Assembly (NCBI RefSeq): GCF_044335535.1
Contig: NZ_JBIQVZ010000001.1
Span: 186,001 to 250,000 of the forward strand
Origin: Mariniflexile sp044335535
GTDB lineage: Bacteria; Bacteroidota; Bacteroidia; Flavobacteriales; Flavobacteriaceae
Direction of reading: 5' to 3'
DNA: 64,000 nt
Positions within the stretch are counted from its first letter, which is position 1; every line of letters starts with the position of its first letter. Shown here one piece after another: positions 51,365 to 60,196 of the stretch. The notes beneath the pieces were generated by a model, which saw only the letters and a list, made by a program, of their open reading frames with translations, made no database searches and had not been told where the DNA came from. A program made the translations under genes and the position numbers.

Positions 51365-51895
51365 ATGGAAAAATCTTTGAAATCAATCGCTACAAATTAC
51401 GGTTTATATTTAGGTGTTTTATTGGCTTTATTAACCGTACTTTCTTATGCTATAAACCTAGAGTTGCTTACAAATACTTGGTATGGAATTTTTATTTTAA
51501 TAGCCATAGTTGCTTTCGGAATTGTATCTGTAGCAAAAACAAAACAAGCACAAGATGGCTATGCCAGTTTTAAAGATGCTTTTACTTCCTATTTTATTAC
51601 TGTTTTAATTGGGTTGCTTGTAAGTACATTGGTTTCATATTTATTATTTAATGTTGTTGATACCGATGCTGCTGCAGTTTTAAAAGAAAAAACCATTGAA
51701 AAAACAGTTCAAATGATGGAAAATTTTAATGCTCCAAGTGAAGCCATAGCTGAAGCTGCCGATAAAATTGAGGCTCAAAATCAATTCGGAATAGGCAACA
51801 TCATAAAAGGATTGGCTGGTTACTTAGTGTTTTTTAGCATTATCGGCTTAATAGTTGCTGCTGCAATGAAAAAAAGTAAACCTGACACCGAATAA
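51365..51895 (+). CDS. DUF4199 membrane protein
   Basis: This 176-residue protein has four hydrophobic segments (about residues 10-30, 36-54, 70-94 and 147-167) and the DUF4199 phrase DGYASFKDAFTSYFITVLIGLLVS. DUF4199 proteins of Bacteroidota have no known function. It precedes a polyprenyl-type glycosyltransferase gene by 41 bases, a neighbour pair that suggests a shared transcript. Confidence 0.9.
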   Translation: MEKSLKSIATNYGLYLGVLLALLTVLSYAINLELLTNTWYGIFILIAIVAFGIVSVAKTKQAQDGYASFKDAFTSYFITVLIGLLVSTLVSYLLFNVVDTDAAAVLKEKTIEKTVQMMENFNAPSEAIAEAADKIEAQNQFGIGNIIKGLAGYLVFFSIIGLIVAAAMKKSKPDTE

Positions 51896-51936
51896 TTTCT
51901 GTATTTTTGAAGCATCAACTTTTTGAAAGCTTTTAA

Positions 51937-52887
51937 ATGAATATATCAGTAGTTATACCACTACTTAACGAACAGGATTCTTTAACCGAATTACATGATT
52001 GGATTGCAAAAGTGATGCAGTCCAATCGTTTTTCCTATGAAATCATTTTTATTGACGATGGCAGCACCGACAAGTCATGGAAAACCATAAGTACTCTTTC
52101 ATCACAAAACCCAAACGTAAAAGGCATTCGCTTTTTAAAGAATTTTGGAAAATCACAAGCACTTCATGCTGGTTTTGAAAAAGCTATTGGCGATGTGGTG
52201 ATTACTATGGATGCCGACTTACAAGACAATCCAGACGAAATTCCAGAGCTATACAACATGATAGCAAACGATGGCTATGATTTGGTTTCTGGCTGGAAAA
52301 AGAAACGTTATGATTCTGTTATCTCCAAAAATATGCCCTCCAAATTATTCAATTGGGCAGCTAGAAAAACATCAGGTGTTAAACTTCACGATTTTAACTG
52401 TGGCCTAAAAGCTTACAGGCTAGAGCTTGTTAAAAATATTGATGTTAATGGCGAAATGCACCGTTACATCCCTGTTTTGGCAAAAAATGCCGGCTTTACA
52501 AAAATTACCGAAAAAATTGTACAGCACCAAGCCCGAAAATATGGCGAAACCAAATTTGGCATGAATCGGTTTGTTCACGGTTTTTTAGATTTAATTACCA
52601 TTTGGTTTTTATCTAGTTTTGGCAAACGCCCTATGCATTTATTTGGCGCCCTTGGAGTCATCATGTTTACCATTGGATTTGGATTTGCCTTATACTTAGG
52701 CATTGATAAATTGTTTTTAAACCGAGCTGGAAGGCTTATTACTGAACGTCCTCAATTCTACTTATCGCTTTCAACTATGATAATTGGCACGCAATTTTTT
52801 GTAGCTGGCTTTTTAGGCGAAATTATTTTACGTACCAAACAAGACAAAAAACGTTATTCAATTAAAGAAGAATTAAATTTAAATTAA
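51937..52887 (+). CDS. Family 2 glycosyltransferase with C-terminal membrane helices
   Basis: This 316-residue protein has the GT2 opening ISVVIPLLNEQDSL, the FIDDGSTDKSW motif near residue 44, MDADLQDNPDE near 93 and two C-terminal membrane helices (about 232-252 and 274-298). This is the arrangement of DPM1/GtrB-like enzymes that load a sugar onto a polyprenyl phosphate at the inner membrane. The next gene encodes a phosphohexomutase. Confidence 0.93.
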   Translation: MNISVVIPLLNEQDSLTELHDWIAKVMQSNRFSYEIIFIDDGSTDKSWKTISTLSSQNPNVKGIRFLKNFGKSQALHAGFEKAIGDVVITMDADLQDNPDEIPELYNMIANDGYDLVSGWKKKRYDSVISKNMPSKLFNWAARKTSGVKLHDFNCGLKAYRLELVKNIDVNGEMHRYIPVLAKNAGFTKITEKIVQHQARKYGETKFGMNRFVHGFLDLITIWFLSSFGKRPMHLFGALGVIMFTIGFGFALYLGIDKLFLNRAGRLITERPQFYLSLSTMIIGTQFFVAGFLGEIILRTKQDKKRYSIKEELNLN

Positions 52888-52956
52888 TAACTTTAAAAAA
52901 CCGTTTCACCACCTTCAAAATAACATCTTTTCAAAGATTATTCTTTTTCAATTGTT

Positions 52957-52964
52957 TACTTTTG
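52957..52964 (+). promoter_or_regulatory. -7 element of the phosphohexomutase gene
   Basis: TACTTTTG fits TAnnTTTG, 23 bases before the mutase ATG. No good -33 box is seen. Confidence 0.4.
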
Positions 52965-52987
52965 AGGCCTATTATATTTAAGATATT

Positions 52988-54718
52988 ATGATACACATCG
53001 AACCACAAATTTTAGATCGAATTAACACATGGTTAACCCCAACTTTTGATGCAGAAACCCAGTCTATTATAAAGAATAGTATTGCACACCATCCAAAAGA
53101 TATTCAAGAAAGTTTTTATAAAGACCTAGAATTTGGTACTGGTGGTATGCGTGGGGTTATGGGTGTGGGAACCAACCGTATTAATAAATATACCCTTGGA
53201 AAAAGCACACAAGGTTTAAGTAATTATTTAAACAAATCATTTCCTAACGAAACACCAAAAGCCGTAATTGCTTACGATTGCAGAAACAACAGTAAATCCC
53301 TTGCTAAAGTGGTTGCCGATGTGTTTTCAGCAAATGGTATTCAAGTGTATTTGTTTGAAGATTTACGTGCCACTCCAGAATTATCTTTTGCTGTAAAACA
53401 TTTAAACTGCCACTGTGGTATTGTATTGACCGCATCACACAATCCACCAGAATATAACGGCTACAAAGTATATTGGCAAGATGGCGGGCAGTTGGTACCA
53501 CCACAAGATGGAGAAATTATCAACGTTATTGATAGCTTAAAATATTCCGACATTAAGTTTGAAGCTAACAATTCATTAATCAAATATATAGGTAAGGAAG
53601 TTGATGATGCATTTATAAATGAATCTGTTAAAAATGCCGATTTTAATACGTCTAAAGAAGCAAAAAACAATTTAACCATTGTTTTCACCTCACTTCATGG
53701 AACCTCCATAACTGCAGTACCTGAAACTTTAAAACGTGCTGGGTTTAAAAACGTTCATATCGTAAAAGAACAGGAAGTGCCAGATGGTAATTTCCCAACA
53801 GTAGCATCGCCAAACCCAGAAGAACCAGCGGCATTAAAAATGGCTTTAGAGTTGGCTGAAAAAGTAAATGCTGATATTGTTATTGGAACCGACCCCGATT
53901 GCGACCGTTTAGGCGTTGCGGTTCGTAATTCTGAAAACAAATTACAACTGCTTAACGGAAATCAAACCATGTTAATGATGACCGATTTCCTTTTAAAACA
54001 ATGGAAAACCGCTGGAAAAATTAAAGGAAAAGAATTTATAGCCTCAACCATTGTCTCCACACCCATGCTAAATAAACTTGCCGAGGCTTATAAAGTGGAA
54101 AGCAAAATTGTTTTAACAGGTTTTAAATGGATTGCAAAATTAATAAAAGACTTCCCTGAGCTTGATTTTATAGGTGGTGGCGAAGAAAGTTTTGGGTATA
54201 TGGTTGGCGATTTTGTGCGCGATAAAGATGCCGTTACCTCTACCCTATTGGCTTGTGAAATCGCAGCTATAACAAAAGCAAATGGCAGTTCTTTTTATAA
54301 CGAACTTATCAATCTTTACGTAGAACATGGTTGCTACAAAGAAAAATTAGTATCACTAACCAAAAAAGGTATTGAAGGTGCACAAGAAATTACACAAATG
54401 ATGATTGACGCTCGTGAAAATCCATTTAAAGTTGTGAACGGTTCTAAAGTTTTAAAAATTGAAGATTACGATTTATCCATTTCAAAAAATATACAAACCG
54501 GAAAAGAAAGTACTATCGATGTTCCTAAATCAAATGTTATTATTTACTATTTGGAAGATGGTAGCCAAGTTGCTTTAAGACCTAGCGGAACAGAGCCAAA
54601 AATAAAGTTTTATGTAAGTGTCAACACTAAATTGAATTCGGCTGCCGATTTTAATAAAACGGAGGCCGCACTGGATGCTAAAGCCGAAGCCATTTTAAAA
54701 GACATGAAATTAATATAA
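52988..54718 (+). CDS. Phosphoglucomutase/phosphomannomutase family protein
   Basis: This 576-residue enzyme moves phosphate between C6 and C1 of a hexose. Its active-site serine is S150 in TASHNPP, its metal-binding loop is GTDPDCDRLG near residue 300, its sugar-binding loop is GGGEESFGYM near 395 and its phosphate-binding loop is RPSGTEPKIKFY near 530. The length fits the long PgcA-like group common in Firmicutes and Bacteroidota. It supplies sugar-1-phosphates for glycan synthesis. Confidence 0.95.
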   Translation: MIHIEPQILDRINTWLTPTFDAETQSIIKNSIAHHPKDIQESFYKDLEFGTGGMRGVMGVGTNRINKYTLGKSTQGLSNYLNKSFPNETPKAVIAYDCRNNSKSLAKVVADVFSANGIQVYLFEDLRATPELSFAVKHLNCHCGIVLTASHNPPEYNGYKVYWQDGGQLVPPQDGEIINVIDSLKYSDIKFEANNSLIKYIGKEVDDAFINESVKNADFNTSKEAKNNLTIVFTSLHGTSITAVPETLKRAGFKNVHIVKEQEVPDGNFPTVASPNPEEPAALKMALELAEKVNADIVIGTDPDCDRLGVAVRNSENKLQLLNGNQTMLMMTDFLLKQWKTAGKIKGKEFIASTIVSTPMLNKLAEAYKVESKIVLTGFKWIAKLIKDFPELDFIGGGEESFGYMVGDFVRDKDAVTSTLLACEIAAITKANGSSFYNELINLYVEHGCYKEKLVSLTKKGIEGAQEITQMMIDARENPFKVVNGSKVLKIEDYDLSISKNIQTGKESTIDVPKSNVIIYYLEDGSQVALRPSGTEPKIKFYVSVNTKLNSAADFNKTEAALDAKAEAILKDMKLI

Positions 54719-54725
54719 TAACCCG

Positions 54726-54733
54726 TATCTTTG
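54726..54733 (+). promoter_or_regulatory. -7 element of the MsbA-like gene
   Basis: TATCTTTG fits TAnnTTTG and lies 66 bases before the ABC transporter start. A strong hairpin lies between it and the gene. Confidence 0.45.
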
Positions 54734-54744
54734 CGAAAAATTTA

Positions 54745-54773
54745 CATGCTTTTATGGTTATCATAAAAGCATG
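54745..54773 (+). terminator. Perfect 12-bp hairpin after the mutase gene
   Basis: CATGCTTTTATG pairs with CATAAAAGCATG around a 5-base loop, followed by TTTTAT. It can terminate the mutase transcript. Because a -7 motif precedes it, it may also sit in the leader of the ABC transporter mRNA. Confidence 0.7.
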
Positions 54774-54799
54774 TTTTATAAACAGACAAATCTTATTTA

Positions 54800-56626
54800 A
54801 TGAATCAGTTTTTAAATATTCTAAAGTATGCCAAACCTTATAAAAAGTATGCTTTAGGACATATAGCTTCAAACATATTATATGCTTTATTTGGTGCTTT
54901 ATCGTTTGTAGCTTTAATACCTATGCTCGATATTTTATTTGAAAAAAATCAAGTAAAACCAACTGTTAAACCCATTTACGAAGGACTATCTTCTTTAAAA
55001 GATTATTATAAAGACTATCTCGCATACCAAGTAAATTTATATGCTGAAGACGACCCACAAAAAGCATTGTTTCTGGTTGTTAGTTTAATCATCATCCTAT
55101 TTCTTTTAAAAAATATTTTTGGGTATTTAGCTAATTACTTCATGGTATTTTTAAGAAATGGTGTGGTACGAGATTTAAGAAACAAGGTTTACAAAAAAAC
55201 AGTAGAGCTACCGCTTTCATTCTTTTCCGAACAAAGAAAAGGCGATATTATGTCGCGTATCACCGGAGACATATCAACACTTCAATACTCGATGCTACCT
55301 GTTTTAGAACTTATTGCTAGAGAACCTCTTTCCATTATTTTCACCATAATTATGATGATGATAATAAGTTTAAAATTAACCTTGTTCGTTTTTATATTTA
55401 TTCCTTTATCTGGCATTATAATTTCTAGAATTGGTAAAAGTTTAAAACGAAAATCCGATCGTGTTCAAAAAGAACAAGGTGTTATTTTATCTATTATAGA
55501 AGAAACTTTAACAGGATTACGCATTATAAAAGGTTTTAATGCCGAACATAAGTTTGACACTAAATTTCAAGAATCATCAACCCGTTCGTACAACTTTTCA
55601 AATAAATTATTTAATAGACAAAATTTAGCTTCACCAACAAGCGAGTTTTTGGGCATTTTAGTTATTTCTGTTTTATTATGGTATGGCGGGCAATTAGTAC
55701 TTGTAGACAACTCACTCGATGGCAGTTCATTTATTGCGTATATGGGGTTGGCATACAATATCATGGTACCTGCAAAAGCCATATCAAGAGGCGTTTATAA
55801 TGTTAAGCAAGGTAATGCCGCCGCTGAGCGTATTCAAGAAATTATAGACACCCCAAACCCATTAAAAGACAAAGAAAACGCTATTACAAAAACAGGGTTC
55901 GATTCTGAAATTGTGTTTGACAACATTTCTTTTAAATATGAAAACGACTATGTTTTAAAAGACTTCTCATTAACCATTCCCAAAGGAAAAACCATAGCAT
56001 TGGTTGGGCAATCGGGAAGTGGAAAATCGACCATAGCCAATTTAATTACCCGCTTTTATGATGTGAACAAAGGAAGCATTTTAATTGATGGTATTGATAT
56101 TCGAGAGTTTTCAACCAAATCTTTAAGACAACAATTGGGCATTGTTACGCAAGACGCTATTTTATTTAACGATAGCATTAAAAACAATTTGAAGCTCGGA
56201 AAAGAGGATGCTAGCGACGACGAAGTTATTGAAGCCCTGAAAATTGCCAATGCATGGGAATTTGTTAAAGAATTGCCTAATGGCATCGAAACTAATATTG
56301 GAGATTCTGGAAATAAATTATCTGGAGGACAGAAACAACGTCTAAGTATTGCACGTGCCGTTTTAAAAAGCCCACCAATCATGGTTTTAGACGAAGCTAC
56401 CTCAGCACTCGATACCGAAAGCGAACGCTTGGTACAAGTAGCCTTAGAAAACATGATGAAAAACAGAACCTCCATTGTTATTGCCCACAGATTATCGACT
56501 ATTCAAAATGCCGATGAAATTGTGGTTTTAAACAAAGGTGAAATTGTAGAAAAAGGTAAGCATTTGGAACTTATTGCAAAAAAAGGTGTGTACCAAAAAC
56601 TTGTTGAAATGCAAAGTTTTGAATAA
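54800..56626 (+). CDS. MsbA-like ABC exporter
   Basis: This 608-residue half-transporter has about six membrane helices in residues 18-330 and a C-terminal ATPase with Walker A GQSGSGKST near 402, the signature LSGGQKQRLSIARAV near 507, Walker B MVLDEATSALD and the H-loop IVIAHRLST. The extra segment YEGLSSLKDYYKDYLAYQVN between helices 1 and 2 is typical of the Bacteroidota lipid-exporting type. It likely flips a lipid such as lipid A core. A mobile repeat separates it from its terminator. Confidence 0.93.
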   Translation: MNQFLNILKYAKPYKKYALGHIASNILYALFGALSFVALIPMLDILFEKNQVKPTVKPIYEGLSSLKDYYKDYLAYQVNLYAEDDPQKALFLVVSLIIILFLLKNIFGYLANYFMVFLRNGVVRDLRNKVYKKTVELPLSFFSEQRKGDIMSRITGDISTLQYSMLPVLELIAREPLSIIFTIIMMMIISLKLTLFVFIFIPLSGIIISRIGKSLKRKSDRVQKEQGVILSIIEETLTGLRIIKGFNAEHKFDTKFQESSTRSYNFSNKLFNRQNLASPTSEFLGILVISVLLWYGGQLVLVDNSLDGSSFIAYMGLAYNIMVPAKAISRGVYNVKQGNAAAERIQEIIDTPNPLKDKENAITKTGFDSEIVFDNISFKYENDYVLKDFSLTIPKGKTIALVGQSGSGKSTIANLITRFYDVNKGSILIDGIDIREFSTKSLRQQLGIVTQDAILFNDSIKNNLKLGKEDASDDEVIEALKIANAWEFVKELPNGIETNIGDSGNKLSGGQKQRLSIARAVLKSPPIMVLDEATSALDTESERLVQVALENMMKNRTSIVIAHRLSTIQNADEIVVLNKGEIVEKGKHLELIAKKGVYQKLVEMQSFE

Positions 56627-56646
56627 AACCAAAAAGTTTATAAAAC

Positions 56647-56864
56647 GAACTCGTTTAAACTTTTTTGATTGAAGCGAAAATTTAACCTTACGCCAGCTGG
56701 CTCGTTCGCTAAAATAATCCTCTGGGTTATTTTTACACGCTCCGTCCTGTGCTCGGTTGAAGGCTTTTTTGAGTTGCATAGCAGGGCTACGGAAGGAAGA
56801 AAAGGCAAAAAGGGAGTGCAAAAGGACAATTTTTTAGCCAATTATGAAAAGTTTAAACGAGTTC
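56647..56864. mobile_element. MITE-like inverted-repeat element, copy 3 (218 bp)
   Basis: The ends GAACTCGTTTAAACTTTT (56647-56664) and AAAAGTTTAAACGAGTTC (56847-56864) are perfect 18-bp inverted repeats. The interior is richer in GC (ACACGCTCCGTCCTGTGCTC) and has open frames without family resemblance. It lies between the stop of the ABC transporter gene and the terminator that follows, and shares 20 identical bases with the 49-bp copy at 17041. Confidence 0.8.
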
Positions 56865-56870
56865 AATTAA

Positions 56871-56907
56871 AAAAGGATAGAGATTTGGGTTTCTATCCTT
56901 TTTTTTG
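56871..56907 (+). terminator. Terminator downstream of the ABC transporter
   Basis: AAAAGGATAGA pairs with TCTATCCTTTT around a 10-base loop, with a run of T residues after it. It lies 7 bases beyond the inverted-repeat element, 245 bases after the stop codon. Confidence 0.88.
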
Positions 56908-57139
56908 TTCAGTTAGACTTGGGGACGACTAACAACATAAATAGGTTTCTGAAACAAACATAAAACAAAAAAACATATCATACAAGAAAAAACGCATTTA
57001 ATCGTATTTATTATGCAGTTTGTCGATTATTTTATTTTTAAAATATTGATTTTCAAAACATTAAATGAATGTTAAAAAATCAAAAAAATCTATTTTAAAC
57101 TTTTAGTAAATTTATAAGTCTAATAACTAAAGTATTTTT
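56908..57139. other. AT-rich gap before an ECF sigma gene
   Basis: No gene is seen. TATTTTTG at 57133-57140 matches TAnnTTTG but runs into the GTG start of the sigma gene. A transcript starting downstream of it would lack that start codon, so the real promoter is probably further upstream. Confidence 0.5.
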
Positions 57140-57682
57140 GTGATTGACGAAGCACAATTAGTAGAACAATTAAAATCTGAAACCCATAGAGAACAAGCCT
57201 TTAGAACGTTAATAACGTTATATAAAGAACGGCTATATTGGCACATACGAAACATTGTAAAGTCACACGACGATACCGACGACGTGCTTCAAAACACCTT
57301 TATTAAAATTTACAAGAATATTCATAACTTTAAAGGAGATAGTAAATTGTTTTCTTGGATGTACCGCATTGCAACAAATGAGTCCATTACATTTATTAAC
57401 CAAAATGCAAAAAAATCACAAATAACCAGTGAAGAAGCTCAATCATCGGCAATCAACAAATTAACTTCAGATGTTTACTTTGAAGGCGATGCTATTCAGC
57501 TTCAACTACAAAAGGCTATTGCCACATTGCCAAGAAAACAACAATTAGTATTTAACATGAAATATTTTCAGGATTTAAAGTATTCAGAAATATCAGATAT
57601 ATTAGAAACAAGTGAAGGGGCATTAAAGACTTCTTATCATATAGCCGTAAAAAAAATTGAAACTTATTTAGCTCAAAATTAA
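57140..57682 (+). CDS. ECF-type sigma factor
   Basis: The 180-residue protein starts at GTG and has region 2 near residues 20-90 (YWHIRNIVKSHDDTDDVLQNTFIKIYKN) and region 4 near 122-172 (LPRKQQLVFNMKYFQDLKYSEISDILETSEGALKTSYHIAVKKIE). The HDDTDDVLQNTF motif is characteristic of a Bacteroidota ECF group. No other start codon gives a complete region 2. The next gene, a membrane protein, is separated by the leader-like element. Confidence 0.93.
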   Translation: MIDEAQLVEQLKSETHREQAFRTLITLYKERLYWHIRNIVKSHDDTDDVLQNTFIKIYKNIHNFKGDSKLFSWMYRIATNESITFINQNAKKSQITSEEAQSSAINKLTSDVYFEGDAIQLQLQKAIATLPRKQQLVFNMKYFQDLKYSEISDILETSEGALKTSYHIAVKKIETYLAQN

Positions 57683-57715
57683 ACTATTACTAAAATATGG
57701 AGTCTTATTAACACA

Positions 57716-57825
57716 ATGAAATTACCATGATTCAGAAACACAATTGATAATCATCGAACACCAATGAAAATAAAATTCGTGAGATAAACTCCATATGACC
57801 TTTAAAAAACAATATATACCTACAT
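57716..57825 (+). promoter_or_regulatory. Dispersed leader-like element, copy C
   Basis: It begins ATGAAATTACCATGATTCAG and ends at the ATG of the membrane partner gene, sharing nearly unbroken identity with copy B through ATTGATAATCATCGAACACC and CCAATGAAAATAAA. The first frame reads M-K-L-P-stop, with the TGA overlapping the next ATG. It separates an ECF sigma gene from its probable partner gene. Confidence 0.75.
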
Positions 57826-58329
57826 ATGAAAAAGAATAAAATACATAATAATATAAAAAATACCGGATTTAAAGTTCCTAAAGACTACTTTGCATTACTT
57901 GAAGACACTATTTTAAGCGAGATAAAACTCAAGGAAAGATTATCTGATCCTGGTTATAAAACACCCGATAATTATTTCGATTCGTTAGAAGACAAAATAA
58001 TGAATGCGGTTCAACCACAAAAAGAGGTTAAAGTAGTCCAATTATTTACATGGCGTAAAGCGTCTTATGTTGCCGCTATAGCTGCAAGCTTCATTTTAAT
58101 AATTAATATTTTCTTTAATAACAATAAAGATATTACCATTAAGAACATAGAAACGGCAAGTATTGAAAATTACATCTTAAATGAAGATTTAGAAACAAAT
58201 GAATTTGCATCTCTTTTCACTAAAGAAGATTTATCAGAAGTCCGTTTAATTACTGATGGTTACAACTCAGAAACATTGGATAATTTTATATTTGACAACC
58301 TAGATATTGAAGATTTTATCACAAAATAA
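57826..58329 (+). CDS. Single-pass membrane protein, putative sigma partner
   Basis: This 167-residue protein has a cytoplasmic part with two GFKVPKDYFALLE / GYKTPDNYFDSLEDKI repeats (near residues 13-25 and 48-62), one membrane segment near 83-100 (YVAAIAASFILIINIFF) and an acidic outer tail. The paired FxVPxxYF-type repeats occur in Bacteroidota proteins encoded after ECF sigma genes. The anti-sigma role is inferred from gene order and topology. It starts directly at the end of the leader-like element. Confidence 0.75.
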   Translation: MKKNKIHNNIKNTGFKVPKDYFALLEDTILSEIKLKERLSDPGYKTPDNYFDSLEDKIMNAVQPQKEVKVVQLFTWRKASYVAAIAASFILIINIFFNNNKDITIKNIETASIENYILNEDLETNEFASLFTKEDLSEVRLITDGYNSETLDNFIFDNLDIEDFITK

Positions 58330-58339
58330 ACACAAACAG

Positions 58340-58765
58340 ATGAAAACACTTATAAGCATCGTATTTATATTAAGTTTTTCGCTAGTAACCGTTGCGCAGT
58401 CTAATAGAGATAAGATTAAGACTTTAAAAATTGCGTATATAACCGAAAAATTGAATTTAAGCGAAAAGGAAGCTCAAAAATTCTGGCCTATTTACAATAA
58501 TTTTGAAGAAGAAAATTCAAGATTGAGAAAAGAAGCATATGAAGCTAGAAAAAAAATAAATTTTGAAACCATTACCGAAGAAGATGCAAAACAAATTTTA
58601 AAGGAATGGCGTTTAAACGATAATAAAAGGCAAGAACTTGAAAACGACTATATAAACAACTTAACTAAAGTTATTTCAGCAAAAAAGGTTATTCTTCTAC
58701 ACAGAATTGAAGACGACTTTAAAAGAAAAATGTTTGAAGAGTATAAAAAAAGAGGACGCCATTGA
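58340..58765 (+). CDS. Periplasmic Spy/CpxP-like protein
   Basis: The product of about 141 residues has a signal peptide (MKTLISIVFILSFSLVTVAQ) and a charged helical body: LKIAYITEKLNLSEKEAQKFWPIYNNFEEENSRLRKE, with the LxLxxxEAQKFWPxYN pattern seen in Spy/CpxP-like proteins of Bacteroidota. It is probably a periplasmic chaperone or sensor feeding the sigma system. I choose ATG at 58340, since the earlier TTG overlaps the previous gene and has no signal sequence. Confidence 0.82.
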   Translation: MKTLISIVFILSFSLVTVAQSNRDKIKTLKIAYITEKLNLSEKEAQKFWPIYNNFEEENSRLRKEAYEARKKINFETITEEDAKQILKEWRLNDNKRQELENDYINNLTKVISAKKVILLHRIEDDFKRKMFEEYKKRGRH

Positions 58766-58769
58766 TGAG

Positions 58770-59030
58770 ATCCTTTAAATTTTAAATTTATCAGACTGAG
58801 ATTTGTTGAAACTGACACTGATTACCAGTAAGTTAAAATATTTCGACAAGACTGACATTGGAGGTTGTTATTGGCTATATTATATTGTTTATTTGTTGAA
58901 TTGACTATTGGCTAGTGACTATTGGCTAGTGACTATTGGCTAGTGACTAGTGACTATTGACTAGTGACTACTGGCTATTGTTTATTTAGGTCTTCGACAA
59001 GCTAATATGACATAGAACTAGACTTTTTAG
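58770..59030. repeat. Dispersed intergenic element, copy 2, with an inserted 7/14-mer array
   Basis: It aligns with the reverse complement of 27990-28132: ATTACCAGTAAGTTAAAAT and TTCGACAAG on the left, TCTTCGACAAGCTAATATGACATAGAACTAGAC on the right. Between these lies an array of TGACTATTGGCTAG units (about 58904-58979), made of two related 7-mers. The gap holds no gene. Confidence 0.75.
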
Positions 59031-59036
59031 CCTCTT

Positions 59037-60086
59037 TTATTCTTTAAAAACTAGCTTAGAAATTCGCCCTGCTCCAGCAGCATAAGCAATACTATCATTT
59101 AAAAAGCGAATGGTATAAAATCCTTCATCGCTTAAATGTTTCCATGAATTTCCTGAATCGTTACTATAATCAATGCCTTTAAAACCTATAGCAACAAGTT
59201 CCTTTCCTGCCCTATTTGGTATGTATTGTACACAACTTCTATAACCTGGGTTTAGGTTTTGAGCCACCAATTGCCATGTTTTACCTCCATCGACAGTCTT
59301 TATTTTATTAGTCATATTGTCTTCAGGCTTGGTGTAATCACCACCAATGGCAAAACCGTTTAATTCATCATAAAAATCGATGGAATAGATGCCCGCCGTT
59401 TCTAAACCTTGTACAATAGGTGTGTTAAAGACTTCCCAAGTGCTGCCTTTATCTGGCGAATATAAAATGCGGCTTACTTTACCACCAGTTGCCACCCATG
59501 TATGGCTACCAACTATAGTAATATTGGTATTACTGGCAGCAAAAGCAGCTTCGCCTTCTTTAGATTCTGGCAACTCATCGCAAGAAAGCTTCTTCCAAGT
59601 TTCTCCCCCATTTCTTGTAACAATAATGTTCATACAATCATCGGTAGGATCACCTATGGCAATGCCCTCTTGGTTATTCCAAAATTTCATAGAATCGTAA
59701 AAAGCTTTTGGATGATCTTCTTTGTAAACTATTTCCATCTGTCCAGAATTACCTGTTTTATATAAAATAGCAGGACTTTCGATGCTTAACATAAAAAAAT
59801 CGGTTGCTGTATGTGCCACTGCTCTAAATTGCAGATTTAAACTATCAAACGCTTGTTTTGAAGTTGTCCAACTCGACTTCAATGGGTTATAAAGTCCAAA
59901 AGCTCCATTATTGGCAGCAAAAGCTAAGCTATTGTCTTCTAATATTTCAATAGCTCGAATACTTAATAACGAATCTTGTAAAATAGTTTCTATGTCTACT
60001 TTACTAAAGTTTCCAATGGCTTCTTTTTTCTTTCCGATACACGAAAATAAAACTACAGCAATCAATACAAATACAATGTGCTTCAT
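59037..60086 (-). CDS. YCF48-like beta-propeller lipoprotein
   Basis: The product of about 349 residues has a lipobox (AVVLFSC, Cys16) and repeated YCF48/BNR-type blades with Asp-box motifs: NNQEGIAIGDPTDDCMNIIVTRNGGETWKKL, YSPDKGSTWEVF, TVDGGKTWQLV and NDSGNSWKHL. It is annotated in relatives as an oxidoreductase or photosystem-assembly-like protein, but no enzyme motif is visible. ATG at 60086 is chosen, because a longer frame would overlap the terminator hairpin upstream. It is downstream of SCO1. Confidence 0.88.
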   Translation of the reverse strand: MKHIVFVLIAVVLFSCIGKKKEAIGNFSKVDIETILQDSLLSIRAIEILEDNSLAFAANNGAFGLYNPLKSSWTTSKQAFDSLNLQFRAVAHTATDFFMLSIESPAILYKTGNSGQMEIVYKEDHPKAFYDSMKFWNNQEGIAIGDPTDDCMNIIVTRNGGETWKKLSCDELPESKEGEAAFAASNTNITIVGSHTWVATGGKVSRILYSPDKGSTWEVFNTPIVQGLETAGIYSIDFYDELNGFAIGGDYTKPEDNMTNKIKTVDGGKTWQLVAQNLNPGYRSCVQYIPNRAGKELVAIGFKGIDYSNDSGNSWKHLSDEGFYTIRFLNDSIAYAAGAGRISKLVFKE

Positions 60087-60111
60087 AAATTGTAAATTTC
60101 CATAAAAGTAG

Positions 60112-60141
60112 AAAAGCTTCATGAACTATCATGAAGCTTTT
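60112..60141 (-). terminator. Terminator of the SCO1 operon
   Basis: AAAAGCTTCATGA pairs with TCATGAAGCTTTT (13-bp stem, 4-base loop) with TTTTCTACTTTT downstream on the minus strand. It separates the SCO1 operon from the YCF48-like gene and supports the shorter start of the latter. Confidence 0.85.
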
Positions 60142-60196
60142 AACAAAAAGTGCTTGGTTCTTATCCTTTTCAAAATACTTAAACAGACATAATTAA

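Noticed and set aside
56056..56475. A 139-codon minus-strand frame opposite the ABC exporter ATPase domain
   Set aside because: It mirrors the conserved ATPase domain on the other strand and has no start context or family similarity.
56669..56932. An 87-codon frame inside the inverted-repeat element as a gene
   Set aside because: It spans the mobile repeat and its right end and the terminator hairpin, has no family resemblance, and its composition is that of the repeat.
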